This document shows, in pieces, positions 1 to 8,582 of a DNA stretch of 64,000 bases. Position numbers and translations under genes: made by a program. Each line of letters starts with the position of its first letter. Within the stretch, counting starts at the first letter, position 1. This DNA comes from Scatomorpha sp964367935. GTDB taxonomy: Bacteria > Bacillota > Clostridia > Oscillospirales > Oscillospiraceae. A model generated the notes under the pieces. That model had not been told where the DNA came from. It searched no databases and saw only the letters and a list, made by a program, of their open reading frames with translations. The stretch covers positions 62,001 to 126,000 of the forward strand of contig CAYIYZ010000002.1 of the NCBI GenBank assembly GCA_964367935.1. Reading direction: 5' to 3'.

Positions 1-1
1 A

Positions 2-526
2 GAGATGTTCGGGATAAAAGACAATGCGCTTGACGGTGCCGACAGCCTTAGCGTTGCCAAAGCGTTGGCAGCGGGCGTGGAGAAGCTCGGAAATATTGAT
101 TTGGTGCTTTGCGGTGAGGGTTCAGGTGATATGTATGTACAGCAGACCGGCAACCTTGTCGGAGGGCTGTTAGGCTGGACAACTGCAAATGCAGTCTGCG
201 GTATTGAAAAGGCAGCGGGTGGACTTCGCATACAGCGAGTGGTGGCAGACGGCATAGAAACTTTGGAAATAAGCCTACCTGCTGTAATTTCTGTAACAAG
301 TGATATAAATGTCCCTCGTATTCCTACAATGAAAGACATTATGGCTGCCGGCAAGAAGCCAACGACAGTATGGAGTCTTGCGGATGTAGCGCAAGACTGC
401 AAGTCATTTACCGAGACAATCAGCATTCGGGCACCAAAAGCCGCAGAGCGCAAGCAAGTGATATTGTCAGGTAACTCAGACGAAGTGATAGATGAATTCG
501 TCGGGTTACTAAAGGCTTCGCTGTAA
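2..526 (+). CDS. etfB: Electron transfer flavoprotein beta subunit, C-terminal part (cut by window edge)
   Basis: This is the C-terminal part of an EtfB/FixA protein, which pairs with EtfA to pass electrons between a flavin dehydrogenase and a quinone, ferredoxin or NAD partner. The visible 170-odd residues carry the family pattern GIETLEISLPAVISV followed by PRIPTMKDIMAAGKK, the segment that ends the Etf fold before the C-terminal arm. The reading frame is open to the window edge. EtfB proteins are about 260 residues, so roughly 85 N-terminal residues lie upstream, and the ATG at 5 is probably internal. The stop lies 13 nt before etfA with a GGAGG in between, so the two are co-translated. 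It is paralogous to the EtfB at 6230-7027. Whether this pair is bifurcating cannot be read from this fragment. Confidence 0.9.
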   Translation, partial: EMFGIKDNALDGADSLSVAKALAAGVEKLGNIDLVLCGEGSGDMYVQQTGNLVGGLLGWTTANAVCGIEKAAGGLRIQRVVADGIETLEISLPAVISVTSDINVPRIPTMKDIMAAGKKPTTVWSLADVAQDCKSFTETISIRAPKAAERKQVILSGNSDEVIDEFVGLLKASL

Positions 527-539
527 GGAGGAACGTAAA

Positions 540-1430
540 ATGAAAAACATATGGATAGTAACAGACTCGAAAGAGTCATTAGCTTATCTTACGGCAGCAG
601 CAAAAGCGTTAGGTGGAGAGACAACTGTTGTATTTATAGGCGAAACATCAGAAGTTAGGGGCGCGAAAAAAGCACACATTTTGTGCGGGAAGTCCAGCGT
701 GTTAGAGTATATGCCCACGATAAGTTCTATACTCGAAGAAAGTGGGGCAGATTTAGTTTTATGTGATACAAGCTCCAACGGAAGGCTAATGGCAGGGATA
801 TTAGCGGCAAAGATGAACGCTGCAATTCTGAGCGACCTATCAGCCTTAGAGATGGATGGTACTCTGATGGCAACACGCCTTGTATACGGCGGCGCTGCAT
901 ACAAAATTGAGAAGGTACTCTGCGATAAAGCTGTTCTTTGTATAGGACAGGGTATGTATGAGTGTGAGGAGATGGCGGAGATTGCAGAATTAGTTTCGGC
1001 TGACATCTTTGATAGTGGAGTTACGTTTATTGAAAAATCCGTTAAAGAGGGTAAAACTGTGAATTTAGCAGCGGCTAAGAAAATCGTGGCAGTAGGGCGC
1101 GGCATTTCTACCGAGGAGCTTTATGACAAGACTGTCGAGTTTTCCTCGCTTATAGAGGCTGAAATGGGATGCACAAGACCTATAGCTGACGAATTGAAGT
1201 TTATGCCAAAAGATACGTATATAGGTGTATCGGGTGTAATGTTAAAGCCAAGTTTTTATCTGGGAATAGGTGTGTCCGGACAAGTACAGCACATGATAGG
1301 CGCAAGTACAGCTACTACAATATTAGCAATTAATAAGGACAAGAACGCACCAATATTTAAGCAATGCGACTATGGCTTAGTAGCAGATGTGAATGAGGTT
1401 CTTCCGCTTCTGATGGAAAAGTTGAGATAA
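540..1430 (+). CDS. etfA: Electron transfer flavoprotein alpha subunit, short (YgcQ/FixB-like)
   Basis: At 296 residues this is a short EtfA, partner of the upstream EtfB. The C-terminal FAD-binding domain is clear: CTRPIADELKFMP, then the IGVSGVMLKPSFYLGIGVSGQVQH segment (split here from about residue 225), then AINKDKNAPIF and the CDYGLVADVNEVLP ending. The N-terminal half is a Rossmann-like Etf domain and there is no ferredoxin extension. It starts at ATG with AAGGAGG about 9 nt upstream, and is followed after 24 nt by a sodium:solute symporter. An Etf pair sitting with a transporter suggests uptake and oxidation of one substrate. The dehydrogenase itself must lie upstream of the window or be the one at 7041-8375. 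Both points are inference. Confidence 0.9.
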   Translation: MKNIWIVTDSKESLAYLTAAAKALGGETTVVFIGETSEVRGAKKAHILCGKSSVLEYMPTISSILEESGADLVLCDTSSNGRLMAGILAAKMNAAILSDLSALEMDGTLMATRLVYGGAAYKIEKVLCDKAVLCIGQGMYECEEMAEIAELVSADIFDSGVTFIEKSVKEGKTVNLAAAKKIVAVGRGISTEELYDKTVEFSSLIEAEMGCTRPIADELKFMPKDTYIGVSGVMLKPSFYLGIGVSGQVQHMIGASTATTILAINKDKNAPIFKQCDYGLVADVNEVLPLLMEKLR

Positions 1431-1454
1431 GGCATATAATACACGGAGGGATTT

Positions 1455-2891
1455 ATGGTACAAATATTAATGATAGTGGGCTATTTGGCACTAACAACTT
1501 GTATAGCTTTTTATTTTAGAAAAAAGGCACAGAGCGATACAAATAACTTCTATACGGCTAAAAGCTCAATGTCAGCGATAGTGGTTGCGACACTCCTATT
1601 TTCAGAAATGATAGCGGGTTCAGGTACAATAGGCAATGCGACAAACGCATATAACGGTGGTTTTTCAAACTCTGTGTGGGCTATATGGGGCATGGCCTTA
1701 GGTTGTGTGTTCGTGGTACTTACAGTGGCGAACTTCTATAAAGCTATGTCTATGAAATATGGGTGTGTGACTATACCCGAAACATTTGCGGTCTTGTTTG
1801 ATGAACGTGCGAGAACCTTGATGGTGTTTATAGTAGCGTTGGTATATATGATTATGTACTCTACACAGCCTGTTGCCGCCGCTACAATATTAGGTCCGCT
1901 ACTTAACATAGAGGCGAGTTTCATGACGTGGATCATCACAGCTTGCTTTATAGTTGTAGCAATATTTGGTGGCATGGGTGGAGCCGCAAAATTAGGAGTT
2001 ATGCACTCAACTATTATGTATATAGGCGTGGGCATCGTGGCAATTGCTTCTGTGGATAGAGTTGGCGGTTTGTCAGAGCTTATGGGTAGCTTGCCAGAGG
2101 GCTATTTCGATGTAATAGGTGATGACCCATTCAATGTCTTTGCAAATGCCTTAGGAACAGCGGTATCTTTTCTTGCGGCTTCGACAGTGACCACAACGCT
2201 TTTTGGTGCCAAGTCACTCAATACTGCCAAAAGAGGAATATTAGTTTCAGCTGTTTTGGTTGTACCCTTTGCACTTTTGCCATCACTAATAGGAATGAGT
2301 GCCCATGTACTGCTTCCTGAAACAAATCCTACCGGTGCTCTTTTCTATATGGCGACGGAACTCGGCATTCTTTATAGTGGTATAATATGCATGGCTATTG
2401 TAGCCGCAATATGGTCTACGGCGCCGGCGCTGCTCATCATTATATCTGCAACACTGACAAAGGACTTCTACATTAAATTGGCTAGACCCAATGCGAGCGA
2501 AAAGCAACAGCTGCGATTTTCGTACTTTGTAATATCTATGGTAGCCATAGTGGGTACAGCAATAGGAATGAATGCGTCAAGCATATTAAACTCAATTATG
2601 GGAGCATTCCAAATACGCTCTATAGTTGGAATAGTTCTATTAGCGGCTATAATATGGCCGAGAGTCAATGCAAATTCAGCGTATTGGAGTATGCTAATCG
2701 GCGGTTTCATGTCGGCAGTATGGTTTTTTGCCGGAAATCCGTTTGGAGTTGCTGCACTTTGGCCGGGGGTGGCAAGCGGACTTTTAGTTTTGATACCTTT
2801 GACTTTAAAAACAAAGGAGCCGATATCTGAGGGCTATAAGAAATATAAAGTAGCTAAAGATGAGATGGAATTGGCGCAAAAACAGAATTGA
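1455..2891 (+). CDS. Sodium:solute symporter (SSS family)
   Basis: The 478-residue integral membrane protein has about 13 hydrophobic segments. It opens with a hydrophobic helix, then the NNFYTAKSSMSAIVVATLLFSE region typical of the SSS family (given here only as residues 30-51), with conserved small residues at GSGTIGNA. The family couples import of organic acids, amino acids or sugars to sodium. The substrate is not readable from sequence. It has a good GGAGG ribosome binding site and follows etfBA closely, so the imported compound is probably what feeds the flavoprotein pair. The C-terminus is a short charged tail ending just before a strong terminator hairpin. Confidence 0.85.
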   Translation: MVQILMIVGYLALTTCIAFYFRKKAQSDTNNFYTAKSSMSAIVVATLLFSEMIAGSGTIGNATNAYNGGFSNSVWAIWGMALGCVFVVLTVANFYKAMSMKYGCVTIPETFAVLFDERARTLMVFIVALVYMIMYSTQPVAAATILGPLLNIEASFMTWIITACFIVVAIFGGMGGAAKLGVMHSTIMYIGVGIVAIASVDRVGGLSELMGSLPEGYFDVIGDDPFNVFANALGTAVSFLAASTVTTTLFGAKSLNTAKRGILVSAVLVVPFALLPSLIGMSAHVLLPETNPTGALFYMATELGILYSGIICMAIVAAIWSTAPALLIIISATLTKDFYIKLARPNASEKQQLRFSYFVISMVAIVGTAIGMNASSILNSIMGAFQIRSIVGIVLLAAIIWPRVNANSAYWSMLIGGFMSAVWFFAGNPFGVAALWPGVASGLLVLIPLTLKTKEPISEGYKKYKVAKDEMELAQKQN

Positions 2892-2900
2892 TGGCAAAAT

Positions 2901-2942
2901 GTAAAATAGCTAACTGTGATAAGCAGTTAGCTATTTTACGTT
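2901..2942. terminator. Bidirectional terminator between symporter and sigma-54 activator
   Basis: A perfect 16-bp inverted repeat, 2901-2916 with 2924-2939 around a 7-nt loop, separates the convergent symporter and activator genes. The stem ends are AT-rich, giving a short T-rich side in both directions. Confidence 0.8.
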
Positions 2943-4955
2943 TTACCACTCAGTGATTCTCTCTAATTTTTTGTATAAAGTCACACGACTCATTCCCAAT
3001 TCTTTTGCCACTAAACTTTTGTTTCCATTAAACTGTATCATAAGTTTCTTTATACGCTCTGATTCGTTTTGTTCAAAATTGTGACTTACATTTTTTGTTG
3101 TGTCACTTTCGTCTATAAAATCTTCGAGTTTTTCATGTGAAAGTTTCAACTCATAGCTTGATTTAAGCTTATTAGGCAGAGTATCATAAGAAATCATTTC
3201 ATCCTGCTCTAAGTTCATACAGCGTTCAATTAAGTTTCTAAGCTCTCGTATATTCCCGGGCCAATTATGCGACATCAAACAACGCATAGCTTCGTGCGAA
3301 AAACCTAAAACATTCAGACCCATAGTTTGATTAAGATTATTTATGATGCTACCAGTTATAATCGGGATATCGTCTATTCTGTCTCTCAAATTAATCATGT
3401 TTAGATTTATTACGTTTAAGCGATAATACAAATCTTCTCTGAAAGTACCGTCCTCTATACATTCTTCGAGGTCACGGTTTGTAGCCGCTATAACACGTAC
3501 ATCAATATTGCGTTCCTTAACACCACCGAGACGAGTGACTTTACTTTCCTCAAGAACACGCAAAAGATTGACTTGCATGTCTATAGACATTTCAGCAATC
3601 TCATCAAGGAAAATAGTTCCACCATTGGCTTGTTCGAACTTACCCATAGCACCGGTTTTTTTAGCACCTGTGAATGCGCCGGGGTCATAGCCGAACAGTT
3701 CGCTGCCTATTAGTTCTTTTGGGATTGAACCGCAGTTTAGAGCTATGAAAGGCTCTGTATATCTTTGACTTGCATTGTGTATAGACTGTGCAAAGAGCTC
3801 TTTGCCGGTGCCACTTTCGCCTGTAATCAGTATAGTGCTATTACGTTTTGCAACACGCATAGCCATTTTTTTAAGTCTAATATAGTCTGCGTTTTCACCT
3901 ATTAGATTGTCAAAACTGTAATGTGCAGAGGAATTTGTAACGTCGTTTACAAGTCCTTGTATATAAGAGGCTGGTCTAATATAAAATGTTATACCTAAGG
4001 GCTCGTTGTCGTGATAAGTTAATATTGTATCAACATATACGTTTAGCAGTGTGCCATCGGATAAACTTGCTATAACGGGACTATTTTGTATACTTCCTTT
4101 GGAAAGAGTTGACGGTATTAAACTACAAAGTTCAGGGAATATATCAATAAGTTTGTGTCCTCTGATTTGCAGCATATCTTTATTTATCATTTGTGCAAAG
4201 TTATTATTGAGGTCTATACATCTTTGCTCCATGTCTAAAATAATGTATCCCGATCCTTGATCATCTAAAGTTGAATTGAAGGCAGAGTCTTTAATATAAA
4301 TTTGAGGTAAAGTATCAATTTGGCTTGATAAGAAGGTATTATTGTTTTCACAAGAATATTTAAAATACTGTTCTACAGTTTTGTTGTAATTGACTGCATG
4401 ACAAACATGCAAAGTGACGAGAACTTCGTGGCGTCTGTAACTGAGGCTTCTCGGTACTTCTGAGGCAAAAAATACATAGTCTGCTAAAAAATCTTGATAT
4501 GCTTCACCAATGTTTACAAACACACCGTGCGGATTACTGAGACAATCTGATACTGCATTAGGGCCAATGTCTTCAGTTGAGAACGAGGTAAATACCCTTA
4601 TATTTTTGCTTTCTAAATCTTCAAGCAAATCTTTACAGCCACAAGTATAATACACTATATTTTTGCCGTTATAATTTGTTATGCGGAGCGACGCTACTTT
4701 AAGCACTTCACAAAACGCACTACGCTCTTTGAAACGTTGACTAATGTTCTGCATATATTCAAAATCTTTTGCTTGATTAATAAGAGCATCTTTATATAAA
4801 ATAGAATCTGGGTATTTATCTTTGTAGATAGCTATGCCTGATTTTTGGCATTCGGTCCAGTTGTCTAACACCGCACTACTTACACCTTCGGCGATTATGC
4901 CTTTTTCTAAAAAATCATGTTTTTTCTTAATCATATAAGAGATTTTATCATACAT
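2943..4955 (-). CDS. Sigma-54-dependent transcriptional activator (PAS, AAA+, Fis-type HTH)
   Basis: This bacterial enhancer-binding protein remodels RNA polymerase holding sigma-54. With the start at 4955 it has 670 residues. The first ~220 residues are a sensor region of AcoR-like layout, followed by a PAS-like segment near 225-330. The AAA+ domain has Walker A GESGTGKE near 379, the sigma-54-contacting GAFTGA loop near 426 and Walker B GGTIFLDEI near 446. The C-terminus is a Fis-type helix-turn-helix (LVAKELGMSRVTLYKKL). An upstream ATG at 5030 has no ribosome binding site, whereas the ATG at 4955 has GAGGAG nine bases away. A -24/-12 promoter lies upstream at 5140-5155. Neighbouring etf/dehydrogenase genes and rpoN make it their likely regulator. 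The effector is unknown. Confidence 0.93.
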   Translation of the reverse strand: MYDKISYMIKKKHDFLEKGIIAEGVSSAVLDNWTECQKSGIAIYKDKYPDSILYKDALINQAKDFEYMQNISQRFKERSAFCEVLKVASLRITNYNGKNIVYYTCGCKDLLEDLESKNIRVFTSFSTEDIGPNAVSDCLSNPHGVFVNIGEAYQDFLADYVFFASEVPRSLSYRRHEVLVTLHVCHAVNYNKTVEQYFKYSCENNNTFLSSQIDTLPQIYIKDSAFNSTLDDQGSGYIILDMEQRCIDLNNNFAQMINKDMLQIRGHKLIDIFPELCSLIPSTLSKGSIQNSPVIASLSDGTLLNVYVDTILTYHDNEPLGITFYIRPASYIQGLVNDVTNSSAHYSFDNLIGENADYIRLKKMAMRVAKRNSTILITGESGTGKELFAQSIHNASQRYTEPFIALNCGSIPKELIGSELFGYDPGAFTGAKKTGAMGKFEQANGGTIFLDEIAEMSIDMQVNLLRVLEESKVTRLGGVKERNIDVRVIAATNRDLEECIEDGTFREDLYYRLNVINLNMINLRDRIDDIPIITGSIINNLNQTMGLNVLGFSHEAMRCLMSHNWPGNIRELRNLIERCMNLEQDEMISYDTLPNKLKSSYELKLSHEKLEDFIDESDTTKNVSHNFEQNESERIKKLMIQFNGNKSLVAKELGMSRVTLYKKLERITEW

Positions 4956-5139
4956 ATCACAGTTCTCCTCTCTATCGAATGCGCGAATGTGTTTAGTTTT
5001 GTATAGTAGTACCTTGATGTGATTGAGCATATTTTAACAAAGGACCCAAGTACTTGTCAACAAATATCAAAATTGGCTACCCCTAATCGCCGATATATGT
5101 TCTAAATAGTCAAATTTGTGTACCTCTATACATATATTC

Positions 5140-5155
5140 TGCAATATTCATGCCA
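5140..5155 (-). promoter_or_regulatory. Sigma-54 (-24/-12) promoter of the activator gene
   Basis: On the - strand TGGCA at 5155-5151 and TTGCA at 5144-5140 keep exactly ten bases between the invariant GG and GC, as required for sigma-54. It points at the activator gene starting at 4955. It is nearly the same string as the promoter at 8429-8444, suggesting the activator controls its own gene. Confidence 0.75.
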
Positions 5156-5157
5156 AA

Positions 5158-5193
5158 ATACACCTTCTTACTCTGAGCGAGAAGAAGGTGTAT
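5158..5193 (-). terminator. Terminator hairpin after the dehydrogenase-etfBA operon
   Basis: A perfect 12-bp inverted repeat (5158-5169 with 5182-5193, 12-nt loop) lies 30 nt past the etfA stop at 5223. On the - strand the stem is followed by a short TTTT run. Because it sits just upstream of the sigma-54 promoter of the activator, an activator-binding role is also possible. Confidence 0.6.
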
Positions 5194-5222
5194 GAAAGGG
5201 GAAGTTATTAAATTAACCTTGG

Positions 5223-6233
5223 CTATACAGTGAGGGCGTTCTTACTCTTAATCTCCGCAATCATGGCGGCACAAACTTCGTCCATGTCTGCAACCATGCC
5301 GTAGTCGCAGTAGTTGAATATAGCCGCCTTAGCGTCCTTATTGACGGCTATGAACATCTCGGCGTCTATGCCCGTCGTGTGGTTTACCGCACCCGAGATG
5401 CCGAAGCCTATGTAGAGCTTCGTCTTTACCATCACTCCCGACTGCCCGACCTGTAGCTTGTAGGGTAAAAGCTCCCTGTCTACCAAGGGTCTCGTACACG
5501 CTATCTTGCCGTTTAATAGGCTCGCAAGCTCCCTATACATGGGTAAGCTCTCATCCTTTAGACCAGCGCCGAGGCAAATGAGGCATTTCGTCTCCGCTAT
5601 GTCAAGCTCTGGGTCGAAACTCTCCGACTCGAAGGATATGAACTTCGTGCGTATCTTCGAAAGGTCAAAGCTTATCTCCTCACGGATTATCTCAGGCTCT
5701 CCACGCTTACCCGTGGGTACGTACTTAAATGTGCCCGGTCTGAGCGTACCTACCTGAGGTCTCAGTTCCGGCAAGGTAATGACAGCCATAATCTTACCGC
5801 CTGCCGCAGGCTCTATAAACTCTATATCGCCCGTGTCGGGGTTATATAAGAGCTCCGTAGCATCGGAGGTGCAGCCCGTCCTGAGGCGCATAGCAAAACG
5901 AGGAGCAAAGTCACGTCCGTTCGTCGTTCCGCCTACCATTACAGCCGAGGGCTTGTACTTCTCGCACAGTACGGTATATAGGTTCGTATACGCCTCCGTA
6001 TTGTACCTCTCATAGCCCGTGCCCGATACGAAGATGAAGCCGTCAACACCGCAGTCAAGTATTTTCTCTTTTTGCTCATCGTATATCTCATTTGCCACCA
6101 CGGCTATGAGCTTATCTCCGCTTAGGTCACACATCTTACGTGTCTCACAGCATAGCTCCAGGGATACAGGATGCACCACACCGTCATTTACCTCTATATG
6201 CACCCACATGTTCTTAAAATCTCTCTTACTCAT
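5223..6233 (-). CDS. etfA: Electron transfer flavoprotein alpha subunit
   Basis: This 336-residue EtfA is full length. The C-terminal FAD domain shows CTRPLVDRELLPY, QVGQSGVMVKTKLYIGFGIS (residues ~265-284), NHTTGID, AVNKDAKAAIF and CDYGMVADMDEV. The N-terminus carries the Etf Rossmann-like domain without an iron-sulfur extension. The start codon overlaps the etfB stop by four bases (ATGA), indicating translational coupling. It is the third gene of a dehydrogenase-etfB-etfA operon, the arrangement known from electron-confurcating lactate dehydrogenases such as LctBCD of Acetobacterium, where NAD-linked lactate oxidation is driven by reduced ferredoxin. Assignment to lactate specifically is inference. 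Confidence 0.93.
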   Translation of the reverse strand: MSKRDFKNMWVHIEVNDGVVHPVSLELCCETRKMCDLSGDKLIAVVANEIYDEQKEKILDCGVDGFIFVSGTGYERYNTEAYTNLYTVLCEKYKPSAVMVGGTTNGRDFAPRFAMRLRTGCTSDATELLYNPDTGDIEFIEPAAGGKIMAVITLPELRPQVGTLRPGTFKYVPTGKRGEPEIIREEISFDLSKIRTKFISFESESFDPELDIAETKCLICLGAGLKDESLPMYRELASLLNGKIACTRPLVDRELLPYKLQVGQSGVMVKTKLYIGFGISGAVNHTTGIDAEMFIAVNKDAKAAIFNYCDYGMVADMDEVCAAMIAEIKSKNALTV

Positions 6234-7027
6234 GCCGTATCCCCCTTAATAAGTTCCATAAGTTTAGAAACCGTAGCCTCTGTTGTTCCCTCGTTTAGCA
6301 TAATGCCCGGCTCAGGCATTATGGGTGGGAACATACGGGGCACTTTTGTCGGCGAGCCCGGATCACCTATCTGCTCTTTGTCGAGGTTCGGGATATCTTC
6401 TGCCGTGAAAGTCATGATCTCAATTTTCTTTGCACGCATCTTACCCTTTAGGTTCGGTATCCTTGCAGGGTAATGCGTCTTCTCCATGGTGAATAGGCAA
6501 GGGATGCTGACCTCCAAGGTCTCTATGCCCGTCTCAAGCTCACGCTCCGCTATGAGTGTCTTCGCCTCTACGTTTATCTCACGTATGAGAGAAGCGGAGG
6601 TTATCTGCGCCGCATCAAAGCGCTCGGCTAACTGTGCGCCCATCTGTCCCGTTGCACCATCCACCGTCTCCTTACCGCAGAAGATGAGGTCATATTTATC
6701 CACGCAGTCAGCCGCAGATACGATTGCATAGCTCGTTGCCATAGTGTCGGCATTTGCAAAGGCTCTGTCAGTTACGAGTATCGCCTTATCCGCACCCACA
6801 GCCAAGCACTCACGTAGCACTGCCTCTGCCATGGGTGGTCCCATGGTGATTAGTGTTATCTCACCGCCGTACTGCTCTTTTACGGAAAGTGCCGCCGCTA
6901 AGGCATTGGCATCGAGGGGGTTTAATATGGCAGGCACACCCTCACGTATTAGCATACCCGTCTCGGGGTCCATGCTCATAAGATCCACATCGGGTACTTG
7001 CTTTACACAAACGAGTAATTTTAGCAT
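6230..7027 (-). CDS. etfB: Electron transfer flavoprotein beta subunit
   Basis: This 265-residue EtfB opens with MLKLLVCVKQVPDV, the usual EtfB start, and contains NPLDANALAAAL, FCGKETVDGATGQMGAQLAE (the nucleotide-binding segment near residue 110) and the GIETLEVSIP signature followed by PARIPNLKGKMRAKK. An ATG two codons further upstream leaves only three bases after AGGAGG; the ATG at 7027 leaves nine, so I chose it. It lies 13 nt after the dehydrogenase gene and overlaps etfA by four bases. With EtfA it probably accepts electrons from the FAD-linked dehydrogenase. Confidence 0.93.
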   Translation of the reverse strand: MLKLLVCVKQVPDVDLMSMDPETGMLIREGVPAILNPLDANALAAALSVKEQYGGEITLITMGPPMAEAVLRECLAVGADKAILVTDRAFANADTMATSYAIVSAADCVDKYDLIFCGKETVDGATGQMGAQLAERFDAAQITSASLIREINVEAKTLIAERELETGIETLEVSIPCLFTMEKTHYPARIPNLKGKMRAKKIEIMTFTAEDIPNLDKEQIGDPGSPTKVPRMFPPIMPEPGIMLNEGTTEATVSKLMELIKGDTA

Positions 7028-7040
7028 ATACATCGCCCTC

Positions 7041-8375
7041 CTATACTATCTTGCCGGGGTTCAGTATGCCCTTGGGGTCATACTGCGCCTTCACGTCGAC
7101 AAACGCTGCTTTGTCCTTTGCAGAGACATACGCCTTTTTAGCATAGCCTATGCCGTACTCACCGCCCACGTCTCCGTCAAGCTCTGAGCATTTTGCGTAC
7201 ACCTCGTCCGCAAAGCCCGTAAAGACTTTGGAGAGTTCATCTTTAGACATGTCTGCGCCCACATGTATGTGCATACCGCCACTCTTCACATGTGCGTGTT
7301 GGTACACGGATATGCCGACCTTTTCACCGCAAGCTTTGGCGTAGTCCATCATTTGGGCTATGCCCTCCATGGGTACGGTGATGTTTATTTCTCTTGCGCT
7401 CCTAACGCCGCTCTCCATGGAGGTGTGGAAAGCCGCATGTGCCGCCCAGAAGTCTCGCTTCATTGTCACCGTGTCTCCGACCAAGATATCCAAGCACTCT
7501 ATTTCGCCCTCTTCCCAAAGACCGGCTATGCCCTCCATCTTCTCCATTACGGCATCGTCGTCTTCCGCCTCGAGCGTCATCATAAGAGTTGCACCCACTC
7601 TCTCGCCCTCCATCTCAACGGGGAACACGGGGTTACCTGTGACCTTACCCGAAAGCTCCACTATGTCCGTATCCATTAGCTCTAGGATAGAGGGGCTGTA
7701 GTCTGCGTCCAAGACCGCCTTGCAAGCGGTAACTGCCGTTTCAAAATCCATAAACGGTAGGAGCAGTATAGCGTCCGCCGCTACTTTGGGCACTAACTTT
7801 AGGCTGACTTCCGTGATGACCGCTAAAGTACCCTCCGAGCCTATTACATCTTTCTTTCCGTCAAGGCTTGCGACTGTTCCGTCTGCCATGACGAGTTTAG
7901 CGTCTACCACATAGTCGCCTGTTCGGCCGTATTTCACAGCACCGGGGCCAGCGGCGTTTGTTGCGACGTTACCGCCTATGGTAGCTGTCAATTCGCCCGG
8001 GTCCATGGGGTACTGCATGGCGTACTTTGCCGCCTCTGCCTTAACGTCCTGCAAAAGCATACCTGCTTCGACGGTCAGCACCGCACTAGCCTCATCGTAG
8101 CCTATGACCTTCGTCATGCCTTTTACCGATAGCACTATGCCGCCCTCTATGGCGACGGAACCGCCGACTTGTCCCGTGCCTGCGCCACGTACTGTGATCG
8201 CTGTTTCGTTTTCGTAGCAGAGCTTTAGCACCTTTGACACTTCATCGGCACTCATAGCCTCCACAACAGCCATGGGCACATAGTCACCACCGGGGTACTC
8301 GTCATGGCAAAAGTCCGCCCCGATATCTTCGCCCGTGAGCACTGTCACTCCAAGGCTCTTTAGTTTCACTATCAT
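7041..8375 (-). CDS. FAD-linked 2-hydroxyacid dehydrogenase (GlcD/LctD type)
   Basis: The 444-residue flavoenzyme is of the GlcD/D-lactate dehydrogenase family. The PCMH-type FAD-binding domain spans about residues 30-210, with VRGAGTGQVGGSV for the pyrophosphate loop and PMDPGELTATIGGNVATNA plus YGRTGDYV downstream. The C-terminal FAD-oxidase domain has HVGADM and ends with YDPKGILNPGKIV, the family's closing motif. It oxidises a 2-hydroxy acid such as lactate or glycolate and hands electrons to the EtfBA encoded directly downstream. The substrate cannot be decided from sequence. It starts with GGGGAG eight or so bases upstream, and a clear sigma-54 promoter precedes it. Codon use here looks more GC-rich and biased than in the flanking regulator genes, consistent with high expression. 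Confidence 0.9.
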   Translation of the reverse strand: MIVKLKSLGVTVLTGEDIGADFCHDEYPGGDYVPMAVVEAMSADEVSKVLKLCYENETAITVRGAGTGQVGGSVAIEGGIVLSVKGMTKVIGYDEASAVLTVEAGMLLQDVKAEAAKYAMQYPMDPGELTATIGGNVATNAAGPGAVKYGRTGDYVVDAKLVMADGTVASLDGKKDVIGSEGTLAVITEVSLKLVPKVAADAILLLPFMDFETAVTACKAVLDADYSPSILELMDTDIVELSGKVTGNPVFPVEMEGERVGATLMMTLEAEDDDAVMEKMEGIAGLWEEGEIECLDILVGDTVTMKRDFWAAHAAFHTSMESGVRSAREINITVPMEGIAQMMDYAKACGEKVGISVYQHAHVKSGGMHIHVGADMSKDELSKVFTGFADEVYAKCSELDGDVGGEYGIGYAKKAYVSAKDKAAFVDVKAQYDPKGILNPGKIV

Positions 8376-8428
8376 CTGTCTTCTCCCCTTGTATTGTTCT
8401 TTAGCTTTTTAGCTACACCAACTATGTC

Positions 8429-8444
8429 TGCAATATATATGCCA
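8429..8444 (-). promoter_or_regulatory. Sigma-54 (-24/-12) promoter of the dehydrogenase-etfBA operon
   Basis: TGGCA at 8444-8440 and TTGCA at 8433-8429 on the - strand have the exact ten-base GG-GC spacing of sigma-54 promoters. Transcription would begin near 8418, giving a leader of about 40 nt before the ATG at 8375. No comparable sigma-70 hexamers stand out in this gap. Confidence 0.82.
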
Positions 8445-8533
8445 AGATTTACGCATAAAAAAGTAGGCGATTTTTGTGATTATCATAATATAGTGTTTAT
8501 TTTTGTAAACTATTGTGTTGACATGACGAGCTG

Positions 8534-8563
8534 AGAGGCGGACATTTTTAAATGTCCGCCTCT
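8534..8563. terminator. 14-bp hairpin between rpoN and the etf operon
   Basis: A perfect 14-bp stem (8534-8547 with 8550-8563) with a 2-nt loop lies 20 nt past the rpoN stop. It is placed as an rpoN terminator, but neither side has a real T-run, so termination may be weak or the hairpin may serve another role. Confidence 0.5.
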
Positions 8564-8582
8564 ACATGTTTGCTTATCTAAT

